This document shows, piece by piece, positions 1 to 9,611 of a stretch of 64,000 bases of DNA. The position numbers and the translations under genes were made by a program. Below the pieces are notes generated by a model, which was not told the origin of the DNA, searched no databases, and saw nothing but the letters and a program-made list of their open reading frames with translations. Every line of letters starts with the position of its first letter. Within the stretch, counting starts at the first letter, position 1. Source of the DNA: Streptomyces hundungensis (GTDB lineage: Bacteria; Actinomycetota; Actinomycetes; Streptomycetales; Streptomycetaceae); assembly GCF_003627815.1 (NCBI RefSeq), contig NZ_CP032698.1, positions 4,526,001 to 4,590,000 on the forward strand. Direction: 5' to 3'.

Positions 1-741
1 AACATGGCCCAGGGCGTGGACGACCGCTTCCCCGACTTCGCGGCCTGGGCCGCCGACCCGGCACGCGGTGCGCTGCGGCTCGCCGAACGCGCAGATGGCG
101 TAAGGCCGTTCTTCCTCGACCTGGCCGCACGGCTCGACCGCGCGCCCAAGGCGTCCACCACGCCGGGCGTCCCGCTCACCGGCAACGTGCTGCGCCAGGC
201 CCTCCAGAACGCGCTGGTCGAGGACGCCGCGTTCCCGCAGCTCGCGCGGCTGATCGAGGAGGCCCGGGACCCGGCCGCGGTGCCGGTGCTGCCGCCTGCT
301 CTCGCGGGCCCGCTGCCCGACGAGGACGCGGCGGTGATGCTCGGCGTGCTGTGCAACGACGTGACCTGGCCGTCGTCGATGGCCGCCTACCAGAGCGCGG
401 TGAGCGCCGACCGGGCCCGGCACCCGCTGACGGCCGGGATGCCCGTGAACGTCACGCCGTGCTCGTTCTGGAAGGACGCCCCCGCGCACAAGCCGACCCG
501 GATCACCGACGAGGGACCGTCCAACGTCCTGATGATCCAGAACCTGCGGGATCCCGCGGTGCCGTACTCCGGCGCCCTCAAGATGCGCGCCGCGTTCGGC
601 GACCGGGCCCGCCTGGTCAGCGTCGACCACGGCGGCCACGGCGTCTATCTGGCCAACGGCAACACATGCGGCGACCGCGCGGTCACCCGCTTCCTGACCA
701 CGGGCGAGCGGCCGGGGCGCGATCTGTACTGCGCCGCGTGA
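1..741 (+). CDS. Alpha/beta hydrolase, TAP-like C-terminal part (5' end outside window)
   Basis: The reading frame is open from the first base, so the true start lies upstream and this is the C-terminal ~245 residues of a longer protein. The sequence matches the C-terminal TAP-like domain of secreted Streptomyces tripeptidyl aminopeptidase-type hydrolases. The strand with the catalytic Asp is seen as NLRDPAVPY and the catalytic His region as HGGHGVY. The nucleophile Ser would be in the missing part. A Cys pair (TCGD and DLYC near the end) fits an exported, disulfide-bonded enzyme. Peptidase activity is inferred from the family only. Confidence 0.8.
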   Translation, partial: NMAQGVDDRFPDFAAWAADPARGALRLAERADGVRPFFLDLAARLDRAPKASTTPGVPLTGNVLRQALQNALVEDAAFPQLARLIEEARDPAAVPVLPPALAGPLPDEDAAVMLGVLCNDVTWPSSMAAYQSAVSADRARHPLTAGMPVNVTPCSFWKDAPAHKPTRITDEGPSNVLMIQNLRDPAVPYSGALKMRAAFGDRARLVSVDHGGHGVYLANGNTCGDRAVTRFLTTGERPGRDLYCAA

Positions 742-759
742 GGAGGCCGGCGGCCGGGC

Positions 760-1095
760 TCAGTGAGCGCGGTCGCCGTTGCCGGCCGCGCTGCGGTACC
801 GCTCGTTGAGGCGCTGGGCCTCCTCCAGTTGGTCCTCCAGGATCACGATGCGACAGGCCGCTTCGACGGGGGTGCCCTGGTCGACGAGTTCGCGGGCGCG
901 GGCGGCGATCCTCAGTTGGTAGCGGGAGTAACGCCGGTGGCCGCCTTCGGAGCGCAACGGAGTGATCAGCCGGGCCTCGCCGAGGGCACGCAGGAAGCCC
1001 GGGGTCGTGCCGATCATCTCGGCGGCGCGGCCCATCGTGTAGGCCGGGTAGTCGTCGTCGTCCAGCCGGTCACTGAGCGGGCGGTCTGCTGTCAT
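760..1095 (-). CDS. Small MerR-like transcriptional regulator
   Basis: A 111-residue protein with an N-terminal winged-helix segment of the MerR type: YTMGRAAEMIGTTPGFLRAL, then a recognition wing with GGHRRYSRYQ, then a short helical tail (ILEDQLEEAQRLNERY) that could dimerise. No effector domain is present, as in other very short actinobacterial MerR-like proteins. The ATG at 1095 was chosen because AAGAGGTG lies just upstream; an in-frame extension to 1170 lacks such a site. It ends 18 bp from the convergent hydrolase gene. The target is unknown. Confidence 0.75.
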   Translation of the reverse strand: MTADRPLSDRLDDDDYPAYTMGRAAEMIGTTPGFLRALGEARLITPLRSEGGHRRYSRYQLRIAARARELVDQGTPVEAACRIVILEDQLEEAQRLNERYRSAAGNGDRAH

Positions 1096-1221
1096 GTCAC
1101 CTCTTGCGCAACGCGTCCAAGGACCCCGGACGTGCGGGGACCGGAGTTCCGAGGGGAAATTCAACACCATCGGTCCCTCCGGCCGTCGCGCCGACCCGGT
1201 CAGGGCGGTGCGCGGCCCCGT

Positions 1222-1261
1222 ACGACAAGGGCCCCGCCGGTGTCGGCGGGGCCCTCGTCGT
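1222..1261 (-). terminator. Strong hairpin terminator after the 1289-1597 gene
   Basis: Two 17-base arms (1222-1238 and 1245-1261) pair with one mismatch around a 6-base loop; the core is GGGCCCCGCC/GGCGGGGCCC. It sits 27 bp beyond the stop codon of the minus-strand gene ending at 1289 and also shields the MerR-like gene from read-through. Confidence 0.75.
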
Positions 1262-1288
1262 GGTCGCGGTGCGGTGGTCCGCCCGGCC

Positions 1289-1597
1289 CTAGGCGAGCGT
1301 GGTCGCGCCGAACAGCGCGGACGCCTCCTGCATCGGGGTCAGGGGGCGGACGGGCGCGGCCTGGGAGATTCCCTGGCAGGTGAAGCCCAGACGGGTCATG
1401 GCCCGGGTCACCTCCTGCGCGCTGAAGTCGCGCCGGTCCTGGCGGGTGATGACCTCGCCGACCTGCTTGACCGGGTAGTGACGGCGTCCGATGAGCACGG
1501 ACTCACCCACGACGGGCTCGGGCTTGATGCCCTTCATCGAGGCCACCACCCCGCTCTTGGAGAGGTCGAACGGGAAGCGGGCGATGACGCAGCGCAT
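1289..1597 (-). CDS. Conserved actinobacterial protein of unknown function
   Basis: A 102-residue, soluble-looking protein. A basic N-terminal half (FPFDLSKSGVVASMKGIKPE, then VLIGRRHYPVKQVGE) is followed by a helical half. The family is known to me only as an uncharacterised Streptomyces protein beside a cold-shock DEAD-box helicase gene, as here. It is the last gene of a helicase-first run: its start is 79 bp downstream of the helicase stop, with GTGAGGC upstream of the ATG. The short, basic and RNA-helicase-linked character suggests a nucleic-acid role, but this is inference. Confidence 0.65.
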   Translation of the reverse strand: MRCVIARFPFDLSKSGVVASMKGIKPEPVVGESVLIGRRHYPVKQVGEVITRQDRRDFSAQEVTRAMTRLGFTCQGISQAAPVRPLTPMQEASALFGATTLA

Positions 1598-1676
1598 GAT
1601 GCCTCACAAGGCTCGGGGGGTGGACCGACCGGGATGTCCCGGTCGGCGGAAGGGCGGAAGGGCCCGAAGCGAATGG

Positions 1677-3182
1677 TCAGGCGACGGCGGTGCCGGACTG
1701 GCGGGATTCCGTGCTGCGGGCGGCGGGGCGCCCGGAGCGCTGGCCCGGGCGGCCGCGACGGCCACGCGACGAGGCCGAGGGGCCGCGCCGGGACCGCTCC
1801 ACGACCGGGGCGCTGATGGTGACCGGGATGCCGGAGGGGGTCTGGGCGCCGGTGATGCGCGTCAGCTCCTCGTCGCCGGAGCTGACCTGGGTGGTCTGCG
1901 GCACGATGCGGGCGCTGACCATGAGACGGCTCATCTCGCGGCGCTGGTTGGGCGTGACGAGGGTGACGACGCTGCCGGACTCGCCGGCCCGGGCGGTACG
2001 GCCGCCACGGTGCAGGTAGTCCTTGTGGTCGGTCGGCGGGTCCACGTTCACCACGAGGTCGAGGTTGTCGACGTGGATGCCGCGCGCGGCGACATTGGTG
2101 GCGACGAGCACCGACACGTCACCGGTCTTGAACTGCGCCAGCGTGCGCGTGCGCTGCGGCTGCGACTTCCCGCCGTGCAGCGCCGCGGCCCGCACCCCGC
2201 TGTGCAACAGGTGCTTGGTCAGCTGGTCCACGGCGTGCTTGGTGTCCAGGAACATGATCACCCGGCCGTCGCGGGCGGCGATCTCCGTGGTCGTGGCGTA
2301 CTTGTCGGCGCTCTGCACGTGCAGCACGTGGTGCTCCATCGTGGTCACCGCACCCGCCGACGGGTCCACCGAGTGCACCACCGGGTCGCTCAGGTACCGG
2401 CGCACCAACAGGTCCACATTGCGGTCCAGGGTCGCCGAGAACAGCATCCGCTGACCCCCGGGGCGCACCTGGTCAAGAAGCTCGGTGACCTGCGGCATGA
2501 AGCCCATGTCGGCCATCTGGTCGGCCTCGTCCAGGACCGTGATGTCCACCTGGTCCAGACGGCAGTCACGGCGCTCGATCAGGTCCTTCAGCCGGCCCGG
2601 GGTCGCCACCACGACCTCCGCGCCGGAACGCAGCGCACCGGCCTGCCGCCCGATCGACATGCCACCCACCACGGTCGCCATCCGCAGCCGCAACGCACGC
2701 GCATACGGCGTCAACGCGTCCGTGACCTGCTGCGCCAGCTCACGCGTCGGCACCAGGACGAGGGCGAGGGGCTGGCGGGGCTCGGCGCGGCGGCCCGCGG
2801 TGCGGGTCAGCATCGCCAGGCCGAAGGCGAGGGTCTTGCCGGAGCCGGTGCGGCCACGGCCAAGGACGTCACGGCCGGCCAGCGAGTTCGGCAGGGTGGC
2901 GCCCTGGATGGGGAACGGGACGCTCAGGCCCTGCTGGGCGAGCTCGGCCAACAGGCCGGGGGCCAGCGCGAGTTCGGCGAAGGTCTCGACGGCGGGCAGC
3001 GGCGGTGTGACGGTCACGGGGAGGGCGAACTCGCCCTGCGGCGCGGACGACCGGCGGCCGTAGCCGCCCGAACGGCCCGAGGAGCCGGAGCCACCGAAGC
3101 GGCTGCCGCCGCGGGGGGAGCCGGAGGAGGAGCCCCCGGTGCGCGTGCGGGAGAAACGGTCGTTCGTACGGGTGCGGTTCAT
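1677..3182 (-). CDS. DEAD-box ATP-dependent RNA helicase
   Basis: A 501-residue DEAD-box helicase. An RG/GS-rich basic N-terminus (about 1-50) precedes the core. Motifs in order: Q-motif region FPIQ (~90), Walker A GRTGSGKT (110-117), PTRELA (145-150), TPGR (~194), DEAD (218-221), SAT (249-251), and HRGGRTARAG in the second RecA domain. A basic Arg/Ser-rich tail follows residue ~465. Such enzymes unwind structured RNA in translation, ribosome assembly and cold adaptation. It lies 356 bp downstream of a cold-shock protein gene in the same direction, separated by a strong terminator, and has a long structured leader, which fits cold induction. Start ATG at 3182. Confidence 0.93.
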   Translation of the reverse strand: MNRTRTNDRFSRTRTGGSSSGSPRGGSRFGGSGSSGRSGGYGRRSSAPQGEFALPVTVTPPLPAVETFAELALAPGLLAELAQQGLSVPFPIQGATLPNSLAGRDVLGRGRTGSGKTLAFGLAMLTRTAGRRAEPRQPLALVLVPTRELAQQVTDALTPYARALRLRMATVVGGMSIGRQAGALRSGAEVVVATPGRLKDLIERRDCRLDQVDITVLDEADQMADMGFMPQVTELLDQVRPGGQRMLFSATLDRNVDLLVRRYLSDPVVHSVDPSAGAVTTMEHHVLHVQSADKYATTTEIAARDGRVIMFLDTKHAVDQLTKHLLHSGVRAAALHGGKSQPQRTRTLAQFKTGDVSVLVATNVAARGIHVDNLDLVVNVDPPTDHKDYLHRGGRTARAGESGSVVTLVTPNQRREMSRLMVSARIVPQTTQVSSGDEELTRITGAQTPSGIPVTISAPVVERSRRGPSASSRGRRGRPGQRSGRPAARSTESRQSGTAVA

Positions 3183-3482
3183 GCGGAACCTTCCTTGATG
3201 CGGCGCGTATCAAGGAATTCCCGGAAGAACGAATGCTGGGGGGAATCGCAAGAACGAGCCGGACGGATGCGAAAACGCATCGTGCCGAATTCAGAATTCG
3301 GGGAGCGTCGCCGGAATGAGATGCTGAGAAAATCCCGGGCGGCCGCCGTGCGCGGCCCGTGCCATGGGGTGAGGGCCGGTCTGTCCGGCCGGGCACGTCT
3401 GGAATCCGGGGTGGTGCGGGTGTGTGCAGCCGCCGGTGGAGTGCTCACGGCGGGCCGGGCGCGAGGCGCCCGAAAACAAGAC
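3183..3482 (-). promoter_or_regulatory. Leader/promoter region of the helicase with two palindromes
   Basis: There is no gene in this 300-bp stretch. It holds a hairpin GATGCG-AAAA-CGCATC (3266-3281) and directly beside it a near-perfect palindrome CCGAATTC-A-GAATTCGG (3285-3301), in a locally AT-richer stretch. Upstream of a cold-type RNA helicase such structures could act in the mRNA leader or as a repressor site. No function is proven and no clear -35/-10 pair was found. Confidence 0.35.
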
Positions 3483-3520
3483 CAGCTGGGGCCCGCACCC
3501 CAAGGTGCGGGCCCCAGCTG
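3483..3520 (-). terminator. Perfect hairpin terminator of the cold-shock gene
   Basis: Arms of 17 bases (3483-3499 and 3504-3520) pair without mismatch around the loop CCAA. It lies 18 bp beyond the stop of the cold-shock gene, so it should end that transcript before the helicase gene. Confidence 0.85.
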
Positions 3521-3537
3521 CGAAGTGCGTGACAGCG

Positions 3538-3741
3538 TCAGGCCGGAACGATGTTCTCGGCGGTCGGGCCCTTCTGGCCCTGCGCGATGTCGAAGTTGAC
3601 CTTCTGGCCTTCCTGAAGCTCACGGAAGCCCTGGGCGGCGATGTTCGAGTAGTGGGCGAACACGTCCGGGCCGCCACCGTCCTGCTCGATGAAGCCGAAG
3701 CCCTTTTCAGCGTTGAACCACTTCACGGTACCAGCAGACAT
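3538..3741 (-). CDS. CspA-family cold-shock protein
   Basis: A 67-residue single cold-shock domain. Both RNA-binding motifs are present: RNP1 KGFGFIEQ (residues 13-20) and RNP2 VFAHYS (27-32), with [11 protein letters not shown] at the start. Such proteins bind single-stranded RNA and DNA as chaperones. The ATG at 3741 has a strong GAAGGAG site. In front of the start the mRNA contains GGGCAATGCCC overlapping the region just before the ribosome site, so a temperature-sensitive fold is possible. The gene is monocistronic by its terminator. Confidence 0.96.
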   Translation of the reverse strand: MSAGTVKWFNAEKGFGFIEQDGGGPDVFAHYSNIAAQGFRELQEGQKVNFDIAQGQKGPTAENIVPA

Positions 3742-4092
3742 ATTGATCTCCTTCGGGGCATTGCCCGGGAGCCCGCACCGTGCGAACTCCACGTCACTGT
3801 GATGATTGCCCCGATGGGAACCACAACTGCAACTGATAACGACAGTAGCACGGAGCAATCGCCGAAGCACGGCCAATAATCGCGCTCCGCCAGTCGCGGA
3901 AGAAATTCTAATGGGGGCGTCACATCCATTTCTCCGGCGGCGGTGACAGATATTCTGCGTACGAAAAGGGGGGCGCGGCCCGGCCCGGCAGCGCTGGCCG
4001 GGGACGGGTTGCGAGGTCAGAGGGGCGCGGGGTGCGAGGGCGGGGGCCGACGCGCGGGGTGCGGGCGGACGTGCGCTGACTACTCTGCACGG
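3742..4092. promoter_or_regulatory. Divergent intergenic region: csp leader and SARP promoter
   Basis: No gene is seen in these 351 bp. The half next to csp (about 3780-3930) is AT-richer than its surroundings and should hold the promoter and a long 5' leader of csp on the minus strand. The half before 4093 is GC-rich and carries no ribosome-binding site immediately before the GTG of the SARP gene. No confident -35/-10 pair was assigned. Confidence 0.3.
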
Positions 4093-7000
4093 GTGACCAC
4101 CGAGTTGACCTTGCTTACGCGCGTCGCCTACCGCGGCCAGGAGGTGACCGCGCCCCGGCTGCGCGGACTCCTCGCGCTGCTCGCCGAAGACCTGCGGGCC
4201 GGATGCAGCACCGGGCGGCTCGTGGAGGGGCTGTGGGACGACGAGCTGCCGGAACGGCCCGGCAAGGCGGTGCAGGTACTGGTGTCGCGGGTGCGCTCGC
4301 AGCTCGGCCCCGAGGTGATCGCCAGCACTCCGGCCGGCTACCGCATCGCCCTCGCCGAGGACCAGGTCGACAGCTCCGCCCTGCTGCTGCACGCGGCGGC
4401 CGCCGAGGCGCGCGCCCGGGCCGGCGAGCACGGTGCGGCGCTGGCCGAGGCGGAGGCCGGGCTCGCCCTGTGGGACGGCGTCGTCGCCAGCGGTGACGGC
4501 GAGGACCTGCGGGACCCGGTCGCCGCGCTGCGCCTGGCCCGGGCCGGCGCCCACCGCTCGCTGGCCCGCTCCCGCGCCCTCGCTCTCGCCCGGCTGGGCC
4601 GCAAGGCCGACGCGGTGCGCCCGCTGGCCCAGCTCGCCCGTGAACTGCCGCGCGACGAGGAGGTGTTGGCGGAGCTGCTGCGCTGCGAGGCCGCCACGGC
4701 CGGGCCCGCCGCCGCCCTCACCCGCTACGACCTCTACCGCCGGGCCCTGCGCGACGAGCTCGGCGCCGACCCCGGACCCCAACTCGCCGCGCTCCACCGG
4801 GAGTTGCTGCGCGGCGAGGCCCCGCTGGTGCGCCACGGCGTGCTGCACGAGCCGAACCCGCTGCTCGGCCGGGACGACGACCTCGCGGCGATCGCCGGGC
4901 TACTGCATACCGCGCGGGTCGTCACCGTCGTCGGGCCCGGCGGGCTCGGCAAGACCCGGCTCGCCCACGCGGTGGGCCGCGCCGCCGAACAGCGGGTGGT
5001 GCACTTCGTGCCGCTGGCCGGTGTCACCTCCGACGACGACGTGGCCACCGAGGTCGCCTCGGTGCTCGGCGCGGGCGCGGCACGGGGGCTGCCCGGCCCC
5101 GCCGGGATCATCGCGGGCATCGTCGGCGCGCTCGGCCCGGGCCCCGCGCTTTTGGTGCTCGACAACTGCGAGCACGTCATCCGGGGCGCGGCCGAACTGG
5201 TGCGGGCCCTGGTGGCGGGCTCCAAGGAACTGCGGATCCTCGCCACCAGCCGGGCGCCGCTCGGGCTGACCTCCGAGTCCGTGTACGCGCTGGGGGAGCT
5301 CGGCCTCGTATCCACCGTGGAACTGTTCCGCCAGCGGGCGCGGGCCGCGCGGCCCGACGCGGAGCTGCCCGAGGGGGCGGTCCAGGAACTCTGCCGCCAG
5401 CTCGACGGTCTGCCGCTCGCGGTCGAGCTGGCCGCGGCGCGGGTGCGGGTCCTTTCGGTGCCCGAGATCGCCCGGCGGCTTCGGGACCGTTTCGCGCTGC
5501 TGCGCGGCGGCGGGCGGGACGTGCCCGAGCGGCACCGCACGCTGCGGGCGGTCGTGGAGTGGAGCTGGAACCTGCTCGAACCGGAGGCGCAGGCGGCCCT
5601 GCGGGTCCTTTCGGTGTTCCCCGGCGGGTTCACCGAGGACGCGGCCGAGCATGTGCTCGGCGACCAGGACGCGCTGTTCCTCCTGGAGCAGCTCGCCGAC
5701 CAGTCGCTGATCAAGGCGGCCGACACCCACTCCGGGGTGCGCTTCCACATGCTGGAGACGGTGCGCGAGTTCAGCGCCGCCCGCCGCGCCGAGGCCGCCG
5801 AGGAGGATGCCGTCACCGGACGCTTCCTCGCCTGGGCGCGGGACTTCGGCCGGGTCCACCACGACGCGCTGTTCAGCGCGGACTCGCTGCGGTCCTGGGA
5901 GCTGGCCCGCAGGGAGCAGGACAATCTGGTGCTGGCGCTGCGGTACGCGCTGGCCCGCGACGACGGGCCCACCCTGGCGGGTCTGACCGCGGTGCTCGCC
6001 TCGCTGTGGGCGACCGACTCCAACTACAGCCGCCTCACCGGTCTGGCCGCCGACACCGCGGGCCCCCTCTCGCACTTCCGGCCCGGCCCCGATGACATCG
6101 AGCCCGCCCGCAGCGCGGCCGTGGTGTGCACGCTGAGCCTCTTCATGGGCTACGGGCCGCACGCCGTACGGCAGTTGGTGACCCTGCGCCGGTTGCCGAC
6201 CGCCGAACCGGACACCCTGCTGCGCGCCCTGGACGCGGTGCTGCGCGTCCTGCCCGAGGTGCGGCCGCCGCACTACGCCAGGCTGCGGGAGCTGTGCGAG
6301 GCCGAGAACGCGGTGCTCGCGGGCGTCGCCGAGTGCTTCGCCAGCTATGTGTGGGAGTTCGAGCGCGATGTGGACCGCGCCCTGGACTCGGCGCGCCGCA
6401 GCGTGGCCGCCCTGACCTCGCTTGGCAACCCGGCCACCGAGATGCTCGCCCACGGCCGCGTCAGCGAGCTGTGCCTCCAGACCGAGCGGGGCGAGGAGGC
6501 GTACCGGCATCTGCTGGCCGCCCTCGACGTCCTGGAGCGGACCGGGGACTGGTCGGACGCGGCGGGCTGGTACGACACGGCGGGGGTGCGCTGGGCGTTG
6601 GTCCTCGCCTGCATCCAGCGCGGCGAGCTCGAAGAGGCCGAGCGGTGGCTGGAGTTGGCGGGCCTCGAACAGCCCCCGGAGTCGTCCCGGGTCTTCAGCC
6701 CGGAGCTGGGCTCGCGCGCGGAGATCGCGCTGCTGCGGGGCCTGACCGAAGTGGGGCTCGGCCTGTGGCGGCAGGCGGTGGCGCAGTTGCGCGAGGCCGA
6801 TGTGCTGTATCCCGACGACCCGTTCATGGCGGCCTGGTCCCGGCAGATCCAGGCGACCGCTCTCGCCGCCCACGCCCGGCACGGCCGCCTGGAGCCGGTC
6901 GCGGACCTCGCGGCCGAACTGCGCTCCGCGGCACTGGAGTTGCTGACGCCGGCGGGCGAGGAGCACAGCCCCGCCGAGCTTCCGGTGTCCGGCACGGTCC

Positions 7001-7263
7001 TGCTCGCGGTCGGCATGGCCGAGCTGGCGGGCGGCCGGTCCTCGGGCGTACGGCTGCTGGCGCTCGCGGAGCGGATGCGGGTGCACCGCGACTTCCCGAC
7101 GATGTCCGCCGCCCGGGCCCGCGCGTTCGCCGAGGACGCCGGGGACGCCGACGGGGCGGCGTACGCCGACGCGGTGTCGGAATACGCCGCCCTGGGGCGC
7201 GACGAGCTGGCGGCGGCCGCCGTGCTGGTGCTGCGCGGCATCAGCGCTGGGGATCGCGGTTGA
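4093..7263 (+). CDS. SARP-type regulator with BTAD, NB-ARC ATPase and TPR-like domains
   Basis: A 1056-residue AfsR-like regulator. An OmpR-like DNA-binding domain (about 10-80, containing [11 protein letters not shown] and VSRVRSQLG) precedes the bacterial activation domain (BTAD, ~90-240, ending [15 protein letters not shown]). An NB-ARC type ATPase follows (P-loop GPGGLGKT at ~280; LLVLDNCEH as Walker [13 protein letters not shown]), then ~500 residues of helical TPR-like repeats. The GTG start at 4093 was chosen because the DNA-binding domain begins there; the 50-codon upstream extension is low complexity. The gene ends 23 bp inside the 3' end of the convergent ABC exporter operon, which is a plausible target. 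Ligand unknown. Confidence 0.88.
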   Translation: MTTELTLLTRVAYRGQEVTAPRLRGLLALLAEDLRAGCSTGRLVEGLWDDELPERPGKAVQVLVSRVRSQLGPEVIASTPAGYRIALAEDQVDSSALLLHAAAAEARARAGEHGAALAEAEAGLALWDGVVASGDGEDLRDPVAALRLARAGAHRSLARSRALALARLGRKADAVRPLAQLARELPRDEEVLAELLRCEAATAGPAAALTRYDLYRRALRDELGADPGPQLAALHRELLRGEAPLVRHGVLHEPNPLLGRDDDLAAIAGLLHTARVVTVVGPGGLGKTRLAHAVGRAAEQRVVHFVPLAGVTSDDDVATEVASVLGAGAARGLPGPAGIIAGIVGALGPGPALLVLDNCEHVIRGAAELVRALVAGSKELRILATSRAPLGLTSESVYALGELGLVSTVELFRQRARAARPDAELPEGAVQELCRQLDGLPLAVELAAARVRVLSVPEIARRLRDRFALLRGGGRDVPERHRTLRAVVEWSWNLLEPEAQAALRVLSVFPGGFTEDAAEHVLGDQDALFLLEQLADQSLIKAADTHSGVRFHMLETVREFSAARRAEAAEEDAVTGRFLAWARDFGRVHHDALFSADSLRSWELARREQDNLVLALRYALARDDGPTLAGLTAVLASLWATDSNYSRLTGLAADTAGPLSHFRPGPDDIEPARSAAVVCTLSLFMGYGPHAVRQLVTLRRLPTAEPDTLLRALDAVLRVLPEVRPPHYARLRELCEAENAVLAGVAECFASYVWEFERDVDRALDSARRSVAALTSLGNPATEMLAHGRVSELCLQTERGEEAYRHLLAALDVLERTGDWSDAAGWYDTAGVRWALVLACIQRGELEEAERWLELAGLEQPPESSRVFSPELGSRAEIALLRGLTEVGLGLWRQAVAQLREADVLYPDDPFMAAWSRQIQATALAAHARHGRLEPVADLAAELRSAALELLTPAGEEHSPAELPVSGTVLLAVGMAELAGGRSSGVRLLALAERMRVHRDFPTMSAARARAFAEDAGDADGAAYADAVSEYAALGRDELAAAAVLVLRGISAGDRG

Positions 7264-8035
7264 ACCGGGCCTTCGACCAGAAGTAGCCGAGCACGGTCAG
7301 GCCGACGGCCCAGGCGATCGCGAGCCAGGCGTTGTCGCCGATCTCCGTGCCGAGCAGCAGACCGCGCAGGGTCTCGATGGCCGGGGTGAACGGCTGGTAC
7401 TGGGCGATCGGCTGGAACCAGCCCGGCATCGAGTGCAGCGGCACGAACGCGCTGGACAGCAGCGGCAGCAGCACCAGCGGCATCGCGTTGTTGCTGGCGG
7501 CCTCGACGTTGGGGCTGATGAGGCCCATGCCGACGGCGATCCAGGTGAGCGAGAGGGAGAAGAGCACCAGCAGTCCGAAGGCCGCGAACCACTCCAGGAC
7601 GGTGGCGTCGGTGGAGCGGAAGCCGATGGCCACCCCGATGGCGCCGACGACGACCACACTGAGGATCGACTGGAGGACGCTGCCGATGACATGGCCGACG
7701 ATCACCGACCCGCGGTGGATCGCCATGGTGCGGAAGCGGGCGATGATGCCCTCGGTCATGTCGTTGGAGACGGAGATCGCGGTGCCGACGACCGTGCTGC
7801 CGACGGTCATGAGCAGCAGCCCGGGGACGATGTAGGCGATGTACTTGGCGCGGTCCGGGCCGCCGCCCGCGATGCCCATGCTCATGGTGTCGCCGAAGAT
7901 GTAGACGAAGAGCAGCAGCAGCATGATCGGCGTGAGCAGCAGGTTCAGGGTGAGCGAGGGGTAGCGCCGGGCGTGCAGCAGGTTGCGGCGCAGCATGGTC
8001 GAGGTGTCGCGGACGGCGAGGGACAGCGAGCTCAT
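7241..8035 (-). CDS. ABC-2 type exporter permease (DrrB-like)
   Basis: A 264-residue membrane protein with six hydrophobic segments, starting LLLTPIMLLLLFVYIFGDT and ending near the C-terminus. The ABC-2 signature stretch is seen (PLLSSAFVPLHSMPGWFQPIAQYQP and FTPAIETLRGLL). The family exports drugs or lipids together with a DrrA-like ATPase. Its ATG at 8035 overlaps the stop of that ATPase gene by 4 bp (ATGA), so the two are translationally coupled. Its 3' end overlaps the convergent SARP gene. Confidence 0.9.
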   Translation of the reverse strand: MSSLSLAVRDTSTMLRRNLLHARRYPSLTLNLLLTPIMLLLLFVYIFGDTMSMGIAGGGPDRAKYIAYIVPGLLLMTVGSTVVGTAISVSNDMTEGIIARFRTMAIHRGSVIVGHVIGSVLQSILSVVVVGAIGVAIGFRSTDATVLEWFAAFGLLVLFSLSLTWIAVGMGLISPNVEAASNNAMPLVLLPLLSSAFVPLHSMPGWFQPIAQYQPFTPAIETLRGLLLGTEIGDNAWLAIAWAVGLTVLGYFWSKARFNRDPQR

Positions 8036-9036
8036 CGGACGTTCTCCTTCAGCGCGGTGGCGGCCGTGGTGACCGTGGCGGGGGTGGTGGGGGCGGCAGG
8101 GCTGGTGGGGCTGGTGAGGGCGAAGAAGACGTCGTCGAGGTCCGGGGTGTGCACGGTCAGCTCGTCGGCCTCGATGGAGGCGGCGTCCAGCCAGTCGAGG
8201 ATGGCGCGCAGTTCGCGCTGGCTTCCGCCGCTCGGGATCTGGAGCGACAGCGACTCGTCGTCGCGGGTCGCCTCGCGCAGGGCGACCGCCGCGCTCTCGT
8301 ACGCCCGCGGCTCGTCGAAGCGGAGCCGGACGTGGCCGCCGGGGACGAGCCGCTTGAGCTCGCTCGCGGTGCCCTGGGCGACGAGCTTGCCGCCGTTCAA
8401 CACCGCGATGCTGTCGGCGAGTTGATCGGCTTCGTCGAGGTACTGGGTGGTGAGCAGCACGGTCACGCCGCCCGAGACCAGGCCCCGGATGATGTTCCAC
8501 ATGGTGTGCCGGCTGCGCGGGTCGAGGCCGGTGGTCGGCTCGTCGAGGAAGATGATCCGGGGGTCGCCGACCAGCGTCATGGCGATGTCGAGACGCCGCT
8601 TCATGCCGCCGGAGTAGGTGGAGGCGGGCTTCTTCGCGGCGTCGGTCAGGTCGAAGCGTTCCAGGAGCTCGGCGGCGACCCGGCGGCCCTCGCGGCGCGA
8701 CAGGTGGTGCAGATCGGCCATGAGCAGCATGTTCTCCTCGCCGGTGATCAGACCGTCGACGGCGGAGAACTGTCCGGTGACCCCGATGGCGGCCCGTACC
8801 GCCTGGGCGTCGGTGGCGAGGTCGTGGCCGCCGACCCGCAGCTCGCCGGCGTCGGCGGAGATCAGGGTGGAGAGGATCTGCACGGCGGTGGTCTTGCCGG
8901 CGCCGTTCGGCCCGAGCAGCGCGAAGATGCTGCCCGCCGGGACGTGCAGGTCGATGCCGTCCAGGACCGTCTTGTCCCCGAAGGACTTGCGAAGCCCGGT
9001 GGCCTCGATCGCGAGTTGGTTCGTCGATGTCTTCAT
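8032..9036 (-). CDS. ABC exporter ATP-binding protein (DrrA-like)
   Basis: A 334-residue ATPase with Walker A GPNGAGKTT, signature YSGGMKRRLDIAMTL, Walker B IIFLDEPTTGLD and the DrrA-type C-terminal extension (about 100 residues) found in daunorubicin-resistance family exporters. It energises the permease gene that overlaps its stop codon. ATG at 9036 begins directly before the conserved N-terminus; a GTG at 9066 would add ten residues. Neither has an obvious ribosome site, so the transcript may be leaderless. The substrate cannot be told from the sequence. Confidence 0.9.
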   Translation of the reverse strand: MKTSTNQLAIEATGLRKSFGDKTVLDGIDLHVPAGSIFALLGPNGAGKTTAVQILSTLISADAGELRVGGHDLATDAQAVRAAIGVTGQFSAVDGLITGEENMLLMADLHHLSRREGRRVAAELLERFDLTDAAKKPASTYSGGMKRRLDIAMTLVGDPRIIFLDEPTTGLDPRSRHTMWNIIRGLVSGGVTVLLTTQYLDEADQLADSIAVLNGGKLVAQGTASELKRLVPGGHVRLRFDEPRAYESAAVALREATRDDESLSLQIPSGGSQRELRAILDWLDAASIEADELTVHTPDLDDVFFALTSPTSPAAPTTPATVTTAATALKENVR

Positions 9037-9097
9037 GCCGCAGAGCGTGCGGGTGGACGCATTCACGGCGGTTTCAGCGGGGTTTCAGTGGGCGGGG

Positions 9098-9546
9098 GTG
9101 GTTGTTCCACCGCGGCCCGGTGGGGCTTGTTCGCGCGGTTCCCCGCGCCCCTGGGGGGGTGGAGGTACCCGGTTGGGGGTGGGGCGCCCGGGGTTGCCGG
9201 GGGCCCTGTTGGGTGGCTGTGCCGCGTCAGGGGCGCGGGGAACTGCGCGGCCAGGCACGCACGGTCTGCGGACGGCGTGCGGTCGCGTCAGGCGGTTGTT
9301 CCACCGCGGCCCGGTGGGGCTTGTTCGCGCGGTTCCCCGCGCCCCTGGGGGGGGTGGAGGTACCCGGTTGGGGGTGGGGCGCCCGGGGTTGCCGGGGGCC
9401 CTGTTGGGTGGCTGTGCCGCGTCAGGGGCGCGGGGAACTGCGCGGCCAGGCACGCACGGTCTGCGGACGGCGTGCGGTCGCCTCGGGTGGTTGTTCCACC
9501 GCGGCCCGGTGGGGCTTGTTCGCGCGGTTCCCCGCGCCCCTGGGGA
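9098..9546. repeat. Tandem ~195-bp intergenic repeat, 2.3 copies
   Basis: GTTGTTCCACCGCGGCCCGG recurs at 9101, 9295 and 9490, giving periods of 194 and 195 bp (the extra base is in a G-run of 7 versus 8). Two full units are nearly identical and a third stops after ~55 bp. Each full unit contains an inverted pair: GCGCGGTTCCCCGCGCCCCT near its start and AGGGGCGCGGGGAACTGCGC about 70 bp later, so it can fold as a long hairpin. This motif is reminiscent of intergenic repeats common in Streptomyces; tandem near-identical copies suggest recent duplication. The rest of 9067-9611 holds no convincing gene. Confidence 0.85.
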
Positions 9547-9611
9547 GGCGCGGCGGGTCCGGGCCAGCGGCGGGGGGCGGCCGTCGGCCGGTGGTGGGCG
9601 GCCCGGGTGGG

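Noticed and set aside
9098..9546. Possible CRISPR array
   Set aside because: Units are ~195 bp with no short repeat-spacer pattern; no cas genes are seen.
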